DNA of 64,000 bases from Zerene cesonia (taxonomy: Eukaryota > Arthropoda > Insecta > Lepidoptera > Pieridae), in assembly GCF_012273895.1 (NCBI RefSeq), contig NW_024045133.1, positions 2,662,266 through 2,726,265 of the forward strand, in the 5' to 3' direction. Positions 35,787 to 48,296 of this stretch are shown piece by piece (positions within the stretch are counted from its first letter, which is position 1; each line of letters begins with the position of its first letter). Under the pieces are notes generated by a model. The model saw nothing but the letters and a program-made list of their open reading frames with translations. It made no database searches and was not told the DNA's origin. Position numbers and translations under genes: made by a program.

Positions 35787-36195
35787 GTTTAGACTAATGG
35801 ATTAATGTATTAGTGAGATTATAGGTAATTACCTGCTTAGTTTATTAAATGTGCCTATTTATTTCGCTGTGATATTTTTTAAATGTGGATTAAGCTAAGA
35901 GTTATATTGTATATTCCCTACTGATTTTTATGAATTTAAATGTTCATATTTTAATTAATTTTATTTCTAATGTATTTTGTAGTTTTTAACTTAAATATGT
36001 ATGTTTTCAATTAAGATTTATTTTGTTTATAATCAAAATAGTCATTTTATGTAATAATTCGTATATTTTTCTTGCCCTATTACAAGCCGTGGCAACTTGT
36101 AATTAAAACAACATTCGGCTATCTATTTGTATTTTTTATATCTGTAATCATGTGATGGTGTCTGTTGTGGAAGTTGTCCTAAATAATTAAATAAA

Positions 36196-37195
36196 GAAGC
36201 TGCATCTCTCTATGCAGAAAAACTCAAAGCAATGATAGATGAAGGCGGCTACACTAGCCAAACTATTTTCAACGTAGATGAAACAGGACTTTTTTGGAAG
36301 AAAATGCCTAACAGAACTATTATTCCGCGTGAATAGAAAACTTTTCCAGGTTTTAAATCCGCCGAGGATTAACAGTGATGGTTGGTGCGAATGCAGCTGG
36401 AGATTGTAAATTAAAACCTCGCTCAGAAAATCCAGGAGCGTTAAAAAATAAATCCAAAGCTGGTTTGCCTGTCATTTGGAAGTCTAATGCGAAAGCTTGG
36501 GTGACAGCTTCTTTTTTTTAAAGACTGGTTTGCCCATCACTTTATTCCTGAAATCGAACGTTACTGCCGATTAAAATTAATCCCATTAAAGTGATGCTAC
36601 CACTTGACAATGCGCCAGGTCATCCTCCCGCCACTCTAATTAATTTCGATCCACGTGTGGAAGTTGTATTTTTGCCACCAAACACTAACCAGTTGCTTCA
36701 ACCAATGGACCAGGGAGTCATTAAAACATTTAAAGCTTACTACACAAGGCGGTCATTTGCACATCTACATGAAGCTATGAGACAAAACAATGAGCTTTCT
36801 TTTCAAGACTTGGAAACAATTCAATGTAAGAATTATTGGACAATCTTGGAATGAGGTTCCACATAAAACTCTCAATGGTGTCTGGAAAAAACTGTGTCCA
36901 TTTTTTTTCACCTCTGAGTAAGTATGAGCAAGACATTCAACAAACTGATTCGCTAGACCCAGTTGAATCGGTAAATCAAATGACAATTGCAAACTTAACA
37001 GAAGGGTTCAATTCAATTGAAAAGGGGTTACAAATTTTAGAAAAAATTTATTCTAATGAAGAATGCGTTTCTACTACAAAACGAGGGATAAAGAAATTAC
37101 TGGAATGCTACGAGGAAATTTTACATGAAAAGAAGAAAAATTTAACTCGTCAGGCAACATTGTTAGAATATATGAAGCCTTCGACATCAAAATAA
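36196..37195 (+). pseudogene. Tigger-type (CENP-B-like) DDE transposase relic
   Basis: Successive frames give EGGYTSQTIFNVDETGLFWK (first catalytic Asp present in VDETGL), PLDNAPGHPPA (second Asp) and FLPPNTNQLLQPMDQGVI, then the C-terminal part with IANLTEGFNSIEKGLQ and RQATLLEYMKPS. This is the Tigger order. An in-frame TAG at about 36334 and frame changes near 36360, 36520 and 36850 show it is inactive. Confidence 0.85.
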
Positions 37196-37372
37196 CTTCG
37201 GTTTAGCTTACTTTATTCATAACAATGTAATATTTTTTTACTATCCTACACTTTATAAAACATTTTTCTAAATTATTGTTTTCTTTAAAATCTGGTCCCG
37301 ATTAAACAAACTTAATATGTACCCGGACTTACGCAAATTCGACTTATACGGCATCCGCTCGGTCCCACTTAT

Positions 37373-37395
37373 CGCGTAAGTCCGAGGTATTACTG
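37373..37395 (+). mobile_element. 3' end of the Tigger element with TA target site
   Basis: CGCGTAAGTCCGAGGTATTACTG is followed by TA at 37396-37397. A terminal repeat with an ACCTCGG-type core next to TA fits pogo/Tigger ends and lies about 180 bp after the transposase stop. The 5' partner was not located. Confidence 0.55.
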
Positions 37396-37399
37396 TATA

Positions 37400-37575
37400 T
37401 GGCATACATATTTGGTTTACAGCAAGCAAATCTAATATAACGTGTCTCCAAAGGGTACAAAATAACATCCTACGTTCTATTGCCTGGGATCCGTGGTTTG
37501 CTCGCAACTCTGAAATCCACGACTATCTTGAAATACCAGGAGTTATAGCTGAAATTGATCTCTATAAACAAAATA
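37400..37575 (+). pseudogene. LINE reverse transcriptase C-terminal fragment
   Basis: The frame reads SNITCLQRVQNNILRSIAWD, PWFARNSEIHDYLEI and PGVIAEIDLYK, the usual Jockey-type segment L-Q-x-x-Q-N-x-x-L-R ... P-W-F-x-R-N-x-x-I-H-D-x-L. It starts right after the Tigger end, so the Tigger probably inserted into this LINE. Confidence 0.75.
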
Positions 37576-40500
37576 CATTGACAATATAGAAACTTTCTTA
37601 TAGGCTAGCGACTGATTGTAAATTAAACCAAAAAAAAACTCACAAGAAAATATTATAAAGGGCATCAAACAAAGAAATAAAAAAACCAGGACTGGCTAAA
37701 CAAACCATCTTTTAATGTAACCACACCTGAATTTAGCAGCTCTCAGACTCACATTTCATTTATGATTTCAATAGTTCGGATGCTGACGCAAAAACGATAG
37801 ATATTATGTATTTAAATTATATTTACGATTAATGGTTAACATGTTGCATAACTTTCACATTGAAACTAGTGGAACATTTTTATCTCCTTCAAACTTGCCA
37901 ACTGCACTAAAACTTTGTGAACTGGCGAAACGACCCTAGTACCTATTTTATTTATTTATTTATTACAGAAACAGTAGTACAAAATAATACAGACCCTGAC
38001 CTTCGAACTAGTGGTGAACTGTGTCTCGAAGGCCAGTTTTTCTGACCTATGCAAAAACTGTTCCTATGTCACCAAACATTTCAGTGAAAGATCAAGTCTT
38101 AATACAACCATAAGCATTCGGCTAGTTGAGAGATTTATCCGTTCCATAACAAATAATCTCCAATACACCAAGTTACCATACACATAATTATCACAATCAC
38201 TACAACAGTTCTAATAAAGGTAAACAGAAACTGAAACAAACTAAGTGTCACCAATGTCTTTCTATATCACTACATTGTATAAAGCAAAGTCACTGTCCTT
38301 ATGTATATATGCTTTTTTAATAGTGATACAGGAGGAAAGCTTAACAACTCTCAATTTAATGTGAGCGAAGCTGAAGACTAGAGCTAGTTTGGTGAGATTT
38401 TGTGAAAGAACTGGTTCTTCTCTGCGTGTAAAGGACTAATCCTATAACCCTGTAAGCACTAATCTATGCAAAGAATGTCTAGAAGTAAGTTTCCTGGTAT
38501 ATTTGTGGTAGCTTTGCCCTCTTAAAATTTAGATTGATTGATTACATTTCAACACCTAAACAGAAGGAAATTGGTAAAAAATATGATCGTGCTCTACGAC
38601 GTGGATTATTTCCACAGCAGCTATGATTGCGTTTGGTTACTCCAAAGTACCTATTTGTATCAGCTTCACCCATACACCATTTCTCTTCACCAAAATAAGA
38701 AAAATCTTTCCTTTCACAATAACATACCGTGATTGCCTGTTCATAAACTTTTTAGATTAGCTGTTCATTTGACTCAAATAAGTTGTTTTTGCTTGTGTAC
38801 AGCTGAAATAACTCGACTTATAAGTTTTAACGCAAATGGACAAAACAATCAAAGGTCATGGATGTTATTTAAGCAATTCCCTAGCGACATTACGATTTCG
38901 TATGCATACAAATTTAGCACATTCGCATGCCTAATAAAATTCTGGTAAAACGAAAGAATATTACAATTTGCAGCACACATTCACTGTAATCAAGACCACA
39001 GATTAAGGAGTAAGTAGGTAACTGTTAATTAAGACAATTGACAGTTGTACACAGATTAAGAACTAGTGAATAGTTACTACGTCAGTTGAATGCACAGATT
39101 ATTAACTAGTTACTATAAATAAAATATAAAATACAGTGTTTGAAATGATTTATTGTAAATCATTTTGAAAAATAAATTATTTGGCACAATACTTGTTGGC
39201 AAGGAGAAAAGAAAGAAAAGGAAACACTTCCTTAATCGTAGCTATCACTCTCGGCTCAAATAATCATCGAGTGCAACTGGAAATAAACTTTTACTACTTG
39301 CAATCTAATACAGTCATATTACGTATATTTATTACGTCTATATTTTTTATCTTGCGCCTTTTTTGTGTATATATTGAGTGTATATATAGAGAAACCTATC
39401 AAAAGAACCTACCTATTTGCCATGAAAAAAGGTCAATGTTAAACTGACAGCCTGCTTAATCTATGGTAACTCTGCTGTAACTTCTTAAGACTTAATCTGT
39501 GCATTTAATACATAGTCTCTTGACATCGGCTTAAAGGTCTCGTAACCAAGCCATTAAATCTTAAAAAAAAAGTCCCTTGACAGCATAGTAACTAGTCCTT
39601 AATCAATGCTTGACTGTTCGTAAACAAATGGGTCAATGATATGAATGTTATGTTATGATTTGTTTATAATTAAGTTTTATAAAAAACTGCATTGAATTTC
39701 GGTAAGATCTGTCATGTTACGTAGTGAAATGGCTTTATACAATCTTCATTGTTACCATTTCTTATTCGATTGTGTTGCGTTGCCTTTTAATAAAGCTTTG
39801 CATGAACTATTCCTTCATTTTGGGTATTAAAACTAATAATCTATGCCAATAACAAACAGATTGAGAACGTTAATAGCTGCTTCTAGCCAATATCGAAAAT
39901 GTCTACGTCTTTATCTATACTTTTTATACTTATATTATATAAGAGTACTCAGTATAATAGGGCAGTGATGGCTAAGTGGTTAGAATCGCGAAAAGTCGCT
40001 GGTTCTGGACCGATCCAGCGTGCACAATTGGTTATGATGAAGGAAAATGTGATGAGGCAGGTCGAAGAATTAAAAAGTTTGAAGGAATGTGACATAACCA
40101 CCTAAAATCCCGGCCGTTTAGGCTGGCCTCATAGGAGGGCCGTGTCCCTGCAGTGTTAACATATATCGGCTATGATGATGATGATGATGAATACTCTGTA
40201 TAAATAGCTTTTGGTCTCTTATAATGTCCCCTACACAAAAGTATCAAGACAATTCTTTCCTGGGTTCAATTCCCGGTGGGGACGCACAAAAAAAAATAAT
40301 GTCTCGGTCTGGTAGGACACAGAAAGCTGATCACCTACTTGTCCGCAAAGAAAATCGATCAGTGAAACAGATGTACATCATCTACCCCATACCCCACTAG
40401 GGGACACGGGACTTCACTATAAAGGACAAACTACCACCACACTGGCTTCGCCCATAATACATATTTAAAAGAAAGAAAATACATTTATTTATACTATGTA

Positions 40501-43309
40501 TCTAATAATAAAGACATAATAATTTCTATGACAAAAAAGTGCTAAATAAACCTAGTATAAAAAGGTGATCCACTCTGTGTATGAGAGTAATACCATTGAA
40601 GGAACTTAGACTACACAGATTTTAAATAGACACCACATTGACCCCCTGACACAATATATTATAGCATACTTATAGCACTTGTGTAACAACAATAAACAAT
40701 AAAAAAAAAATTAAATTTGCTTCAGTAGTTCCTGAGATTAGCGCATACAAACTCATCAGATTTACATCATTAGTATAGTGTAGGTTACAATTCAAAGTCA
40801 AACAATCTTTTATTCAATTAGACTTCTAGAAGCACTTTTGAATCGTCTTAACATACTTTTACCATTTACCACCAGTACATAAACCAGTTAATAAATACAT
40901 ATACATAGATATAATAATAGAAATTCTTTATTTGCCTTCACAACTTAGTAGTATTAACATTGGTGAAGGACTAGTGTCAGAAATAGGTTTGTTAAAAAAC
41001 CTGAAGTACAGATCACTAAACCCACCTTGCAGATAGCACTACTAATAGAAATAGTTACATAATAAAAACTTAACATTTTTAATATTAGCAATTTTTACTC
41101 TTTCACGCAAGAACCACTGAAGCTATTGCAATGAAATTTGGTACGTAGATAGCAGGACAACTGGAATGACACATAGGCAACTTTCTATCCCGATATTCCT
41201 ACGGGACACGGACTTACGTGGGTGAAACCGCGGGTCGCAGCTAAGATGTCATAATAATGATGTCAAAGAACTGTCCTGTTGTAGGTACAACAGGTTATTA
41301 TTATTATTATTATTGCTTAGGTAAGCAATAATAAGTACTTAGCAATGAACAATGGTACGGATCAGTTATAAGTGATAAGGCCTTCAGAGCTATATCTTTT
41401 CGTTTATGTAGAAGTTTTTTTTTTTTTTTGTATTTATAAATAAATTGAATTTATGACAATTTCACCTCCTTGGTACAGTGGTTTACTTGTGAGTATAGAA
41501 TCGAGAACTCCTGAGTTAGATTCCCTGTGGGTACTCACAAAAAAAATTTCTAAGTCTGGCAGGACACAGAAGGTTAACAATTTCCACTTATCTATAAAAA
41601 AAATCGATCAGTGAAGCAGATGTATATCTGCCCCATACCCCACTAGGGGATACATTTCACGTTCAATGAATAATGGAATGATCAAGAGTTTAATATAAAA
41701 TATAGAATCTACTGTCTATGTATACAATAATAGATAAATTCCAACTCAAACACAATCATTTATTTATTAAATTAGACTTAGAAGAATTTTTGAATCGTCA
41801 TTTTACACAGTTATAACATTTACCACCGGTTCGGAAGGCAGTTTCTACAGAGAAGAGCCGGCAACAAACTCTGTAGTTGCTCTTTTAAAATAAAATCAAT
41901 TTTATATTTTAGTTCTACATAATATGTAACATGTACATAACAATGATGCCAATGAACTGACCTGTGGTTCTTAAGCGACAACATTCCGTGGATTGTCATC
42001 TTCCATATATTCATTAACGCTATAGTAGGCTCTCTGAACTAATACATCTTATATATAAAATTCTCGTGTCACAATGTTAGTCTCTATACTCCTCCGAAAC
42101 GGCTTGACCGATTCCTCTGAAATTTGGTAAGCATATTGGGTAGGTCTGAGAATCGGCTAACATCTATTTTTCATACCACTAAACGATAAGAGTAAGGCAG
42201 AACAGCGTTTGCCGGGTGCAGCTAGTTTTTTATATAGTTTTTGAAAAGCAGAAAAAAATTGGTACATAATATCTGTATAAGATATAACTAGTCTTATGCT
42301 AGCTTTTGCCCGTGGCTTCGAATCCCGAGTACATAGTTGAATAGATGTTATTATACATGTAAAACTTCCTTTTGAATCACTCTATCTAATAAAAAAAAAC
42401 CATCAAAATTCATTCTGTAGTTTTAAAGATATAAGCATACATATAAGAGTACATACCGACGCGGGCAGCGACTTCGCTTTATACTATGTAGTTACTGTCT
42501 GTGCTATAAGTATATATTATTAATTACCCCTGAAACCTCCTAGTATCCTATCCTACTAATATTATAAATGCGAAAGTTTGTAAGCATGTGTGTGCGTTTG
42601 TTGCTCTTTCACGCAAAAACTACTGTACGGATTTTCATGAAACTTTGTAGTAATAAAGCTTAATATCAGAATAACATAATATGTTAAAATTTAAAGTAAT
42701 TTTTATAATTTGGTGATAATATAACGACAACTGTCAAATAAGTTAAAAAAAAAGGCCCCTGAAAGCTATATTGGCGTGCGCTGCCCTAATCGTTGGAATT
42801 ACACAAATATAATAATTACTGTAGGATTATTTGTCTTAAATAGTTCTAAATAAAAGTCCTATATAATTGCTAGGAGTATATAATTTTTATGAAATTCATT
42901 GGATTATCTATACATATATAAACAATGCTGGAGTGTCTGTTTGTAAAACAAACTTGAAAAAATGAGTTCGACGACATGTGACATCTGCCAACCCGCACTT
43001 GGCCAGCGTGCTGGATTATGGCCTGAGCCCTTATAGGAGGCCTGTGTTCCAGCAAACACTTTATTATAGTCAGTATTATTAAATGTGAACATCTATGAGC
43101 TGATCACGACCATATTCAATGTCATGTTTAGTCTTTTTTTTATATGCTGTTGTTGTTATTTAGTTATTATATTAGGTATATAGGTTGTTAGTTGGTATTT
43201 ATAATATTCAGAGTTTCTTTGTTCCAGGGCCAGTATTAATTGTCTAAATTAAAAATCACTGAGGTTAATTTCTGGATTTTTGTATGTTCCCATCGACTAG
43301 ACGATTCAG
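37576..43309. other. Long spacer before the GNAT pair: repeats, no gene seen
   Basis: Contains AT-rich unclassified sequence (37576-39960), a possible foldback element with CACAGATTAA motifs at 38998, 39052 and 39093 and the complement near 39488, SINE-2 (39960-40190), SINE-1 (40255-40420, 41463-41660), H1 (41095-41245), a LINE tail (about 41360-41450), H5 (42050-42235), H4 (42295-42490), a partial H1 (42550-42640) and a SINE-2 end (42960-43062). Open frames here lack splice or domain support. Confidence 0.6.
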
Positions 43310-46059
43310 ATGTATTCTGTGAGTCGGATATGCGAAAGAGATGTTGAAGATGTCATGACATTCATGAAGAGGTAACAATTGAGTTTCACAGGTGCTATAG
43401 TCTTATTTAACTAGCTTTTCTCCCGCGGCTTCGCTCGTGGCAGTTTTATATATGGAGGTACATAAAAGGTTTTAAAATGTTTGAATAACAAACAAACACT
43501 ACATTATATTATCTAGTTATAATATAATCAAATCCAAATTATCCTACTAATGTAATAAATGTGAAAGTTTGTAAGGATGTGTGTGTGTTTGTTGCTCTTT
43601 CACGCAGAAACTACTGAACCGATTGCAATGTAATTTGGTACGTAGATAGCTGGACAACTGGAATGCAAGTTTTTATCCCAATATTCCTAAGGGATACGGA
43701 TTTCCGTGGGTGAAACCGAGGGGCGCATCTAGTATACAATAAAAATAATGCAAAGATCGGCAACGGCTGGACCAATTAGGACATTTTTTATATTGGGTTT
43801 GTTGGGCATAAGAAAGGTTCTTGTGGAGAGAAAATGCCCACGAGTGAAGCGAGGGCGAACATTTAGTGTTAACTGTAAATACATAAATACACACATCCAT
43901 CATACAAACACAAAACGTCATTTGAAGAAGCCATTTCAATGGATAAATAGAATTTCTTTGTCTTACGTTTCTAGAACATTCTTCATAGATGAACCACTGT
44001 ATAAGGGCGTTGGTTACTGCAACTCCGCGAGTGATGATACGCCAGATCTTGACGAATTCTGCAGAGCCGCCTTACCTGGTGTGTCATTAATGGCCAAAAA
44101 CGAAGAAGGGTCTATCGTAGCTACACTCATATGTGGAATTAGTCCTATTGTTAATGTGAGTATGTTATGTATATAAAGCTGAGCCTGGACCTTTTCACAG
44201 CCATAACACATCACAGCAACCTAAGTTAGTTTTTATTTTATTTCTTTTCTTTTTATATGTTTTTTTTTCTTATTTCCTGTTTTATGCTCAGTGTTTTGTC
44301 TTTTTTTTTTTATTAATTGTTGTGTGTGTGTTTGATTGTGAATAAATGTATGTCTATGTCTATGTTGGTAGTAGAATTCTGGTATTTAACGTGTGATTGC
44401 CTATATGTTGGTAGAACAATGATGTTGCAATGAACATGTGAGTACTGTTAATTATTATGTTGGCAGTAGAATTGATTGAATGAATGTTACGTTATTAGAA
44501 ACCCAAGTGTGTATGGATGTAGGTATGTTTGTTTCTCTTTTACATGAAAACCACCAAGGATTGTGGTTATATATAATCATTATTATTAAACTGAATAACA
44601 AATACAAATAAAAATGTATTTGTATTTGTTTGTATTATGTATTTGGTGATAAAAGCTTAATTGTGGAACTGCGCGGCATAGATATTAAGTTTAATAATAA
44701 TGATTCAACATATTTATTGTAATAAAATAAAACAAATAATAATAATATCAATTTGATATAAAGTACCAACATTTCATGAATTGTGTATTGGCCACATTTG
44801 GATATTTGTTTTTATTATGTCAGAGCAGGCGAAGGAGCTGATGGGTCACATGGTAAGTGCTAACACCGCCTCTGCAAATAGATCTAAAAAAGTATAGGAT
44901 AAGGAAAGGATTCATGATAGAAATAAAGGATAGGACTGGGAAGGACAGGGAAAAGGAATGCGTTCCGTAAAATATTATAGAAATTTTAAGAGCGCCTTTT
45001 TAAATTTACTATTAGCATCCACTCGTCGGACCGCACTCCACTTCCTTGGTATAATTTGCTTAAATCTTCGTTAATATATAAGATATATTTTAGCCAACAG
45101 ACTTCCTAAGTGCTTTGAAAAATTGCAAATGTCCAAAGTACAAGAAAGTTATACAAATGATGATTCTGCGTGAAGTTATTATGGAAATTTGGAATATCTA
45201 TCCCAACGAGAAACAAGTTTTCGAAATCAAGATGGCGTCCACGGATGCAAAATGGCGGAACAAAGGGATCATGAATCAGCTCATGAAGGAAGCGGAGTAA
45301 GACATTATGTTTTTGTACGAGTTCATACTTTAATTAGCTCTTGCCCGCGGCTTCGCACGCGTTAAATTCGGAGTAATTTTATAGATGTTTTATATATAAA
45401 CCTTCCTCTTGAATCACTCTATCTATTAAAAAAAACCCGAATCAAAATCCGTAGCGTAGTTTGAAAGATTTAAGCATACAAAGGAACATAGGGACAAAGA
45501 AAGCGACTTTGTTTTATACTATGTAGTAATCGGTGTGGTGCTAAAAAGGATAACTACTCAACATGTGCTGCATGCCTTTGACGCCTTCTTGGTATAGTGG
45601 TAAACGCGTGAGCGTAGAACCGAGGGGTCCTGGGCTCGATTCCCGGTGGGGACAATAAAAAAAATAAAAAAATGTCTCGGTCTGGCAGGACACAGAAGGC
45701 TGATCTCCTACTTGTCCATAAAGAAAATCGATCAGATGTATATCATCTGCCCCATACCCCAGTAGGGGACACGGGACTTCACTTTTTGTGCTGCATGCAA
45801 AAGAATAAATAAAAATTGGACTAGTTAACAACAGTTACTGTATAAAAGAATGGTTTATAGGAACGCAGCAAAAGAACTGAACATCCGAGTGTTAAGAATC
45901 GAAACGTCAAGCGCCTATTCCGCGAAATCAGCTGAGAGACACGGGTACAAATGTGTATTCAGTCGAGCGTATACAGAATTCATGTTGGATGGAAAGCCTC
46001 TTATCCTGCCCGAACCGCCACACACGAAGGACAATGTGTATGTCAAAGAACTGTACTGA
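43310..46059 (+). CDS. GNAT acetyltransferase, insect arylalkylamine N-acetyltransferase-like, copy 1
   Basis: Predicted cytosolic enzyme that transfers acetyl from acetyl-CoA to an amine; in insects this family acts on dopamine, serotonin, octopamine and related amines. Exons 43310-43371, 43975-44155, 45094-45296, 45861-46059 (62, 181, 203, 199 nt) give 214 residues and TGA. Visible family marks: an N-terminal DVEDVMTFMKRTFF segment followed by DEPL (Glu27, at the position of the catalytic Glu described in Drosophila Dat); the acetyl-CoA loop RNKGIM at 136-141 (family pattern R/Q-x-x-G-x-G/A, with Met at the last place); and TSSAYSAKSAERHGYK near 164-179. Length is typical of short insect members. 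The ATG is the first after in-frame stops and matches copy 2 residue for residue at MYSVSR. Intron 3 holds a SINE with 12-bp target duplications. Actual substrate unknown. Confidence 0.93.
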
Positions 46060-48210
46060 TGTGAAATTTATTAAATGTACCATATATTATAATGGTGTTT
46101 TATTCGTAACAAGCTTATGCTGGCTTCGCACGCGTTATATTCAGAGCAGTTTAATATATGTTATACGTATAAACTATCCTCTTGAATCACTGTATCTATA
46201 AAAAAACCGTCAACATCCGTTATGTAGTTTTAGAGTTTCATGAATACATATATAAAGACGCGGACAGCGACTTTGCTACTATGTAGTGACTAGGAATGCC
46301 CCGGTATCAGTCGTGACTCGTGGTACATGTTTTCTCTCCATAAGAATTTATTATTTATTTATTTAACTCTTCAACAAGATTGTACATAGAAGGAAACTTA
46401 AAGATAATAATAATAATGACTATAATAAAGCGTACAATTTGTTTGGCGGTCTTATCACTTAGAAGATGATCTCTTCCAGGCAACCACGGTAAAAGGTAAC
46501 GAGCATGCTGCTAAACTATAGAAGAATCTTGGGTATTAATAAAAACTTCAGAAAAATGGGCGAATTTATCGAGCCGTTTTTGTTTTATGCTTCGCAACAC
46601 AATTTGCGAGTTTTTATTAACATGGGCTAGCTTTAAGTATGTGAGTGGAGCACGCTTCAGCAAGAATTGGGCCAGATCACACTGAGGAAAGTACCACACC
46701 CACACAGAAGATCAGCGTCAAATAATAGCTTTTAAGTTATTTCGTTCGGTGAGTGGGGAGGAGGTCTGTTTTCTTTTTCTCACTCTTCCCAGTCCATTCT
46801 TCTATCTTATTCTTCAATATTTTCCTAATTCTTAACACCTTAAAAGCGGTCAAACGCAAGCAGCAACCCTACCTCTGCTCTGTTCATGGGCGGTGGTGAT
46901 CGCTTCCCATCAGGCGAACCACCAGCTCAGTCGAATTGTCTCACATGTTCTTATACAGAATAAAATATTTAATCCTGGCAATTCTAATCAGAATGATAAG
47001 ATGAAAACTCATGAAATGATTTTCCGTTTAAAAGTGGATCACAATCGAAGCTAAAGGAGTCGGTTACATACGACACGTGAAACTAATAATAAACTGACGA
47101 CGCCTAAGACCTCTTATGACAGCAGTAGATACTAGATAATTTTTGTTTTTTTTTTGTATTATTCATACAGTTTTTTTAATAAATAATATAACTTGTAGAC
47201 ATTTCAAAAAAATATCCTTGCAACACTCACAGAGTTGTCAAAAAGAATATTTATCAAATATTCGATATTAAAGTCGCATAACTAGTTCTTAATCTGTGAT
47301 CAGTCTATAAGATACCACTGGTTGAACGTGGCGTGTAAGGTCGAACATATTATGATAACGATAACATAATAATTCACATAGTTATATAATATTTGGTTTT
47401 AGTATATAATTGTAAGTATAACAATATAAAATTTTATATCAAAAATTTCAATTGGGTATATGTGAAGTCATTTATTTATTTATTCAGCTAGTCCTCGTTT
47501 ATAAGAGCTTACAAATTCGTCAAAATAGATAAGTCTTAATATTTACCACCGGTTCGTAAGCCAGTTTCAACAAAGAGCCGGCAAAAAAACTACCGAGTAC
47601 TGATATAATTGAAGAGAAGTCATTTTCAACTGACTTCAGAAAAAGGAGGTCAGCAATTCGACTGTATTTTAAGTGTTACCTCACAACTTTTTACGAGTTG
47701 TACCAATTTTTATGATTCGTTTTTTATTTGAAAGCTGGTACCTCTCATGTGGTTTAAATTAAGCCAGTCAGCCAGAATAATGATGGCAGTGGGCTGTCCT
47801 GTAGTTCTCATAATACTCAATGGATTTCTATCTATCATAGTATTCATTAATATTATAGTAACTTCAAGGGCGAAGTCAAACTTTTGTTGGGTTGATAATT
47901 TAGGAAGTGGAATTTGTTGTAATTTGTTGGGGTGAGGGGGGAGGGGATAATTTGGGAGCGAGGCTGATATTTTCCATGCGTATCCATAAGACTAATTTCA
48001 GGAATGACAGGTCCGTTTTGAAAAATTCTTTCAGTTTTAGATAGCCCATTTATTGAGGAAGGCTACATATGTATTGCCGATGATTTATCTAGGCTATATA
48101 TGTACCACGGGCGAAGCCGAGGCAGACCGCATGTTATTAATAAGTCGCTTATATGCTAATTTATTCCCGTTCGACGTGATTAAACAATAACTTATCTTTC
48201 TTTCTATTAC
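46060..48210. other. Spacer between the two GNAT genes
   Basis: H4 copy (46120-46290), LINE 3' tail in minus orientation (46340-46500), dispersed repeat (46632-46935), then AT-rich sequence and an H2 copy (48000-48135). No exon supported. Confidence 0.6.
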
Positions 48211-48212
48211 AG

Positions 48213-48284
48213 CATTACAGGCCTGTATCAGGTGCTTATATAAAAGGGTTTCAAGATTATTATGGTTTTAAAATCTTAGCATAA
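48213..48284 (+). other. Short open frame resembling a GNAT C-terminal segment, upstream of GNAT copy 2
   Basis: A pyrimidine tract and AG at 48211-48212 are followed by 23 sense codons and TAA. They include SGAYIKGFQDYYGFK, which lines up loosely with TSAYSAKSAERLGFK of the GNATs (A-Y, nine residues, G-F-K). It may be a leftover terminal exon of a third copy, part of a 5' UTR exon, or chance. Confidence 0.25.
48237..48246 (+). promoter_or_regulatory. TATA-box candidate for GNAT copy 2
   Basis: TATATAAAAG lies 51 bp before the ATG at 48297. If used, transcription would start near 48270 and leave a very short leader. It overlaps a possible splice acceptor at 48211-48212 and a short open frame, so the same bases may instead be a 5' UTR exon. 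Confidence 0.33.
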
Positions 48285-48296
48285 ACAATTAACATA

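Noticed and set aside
38538..39447. Open frames of 64-88 residues in the spacer
   Set aside because: No domain, no splice continuity, no codon bias that I can see.
43748..44176. 142-residue plus-strand frame starting at 43748
   Set aside because: Its first half is intron; the real coding part is GNAT exon 43975-44155, entered through a splice acceptor in the same frame.
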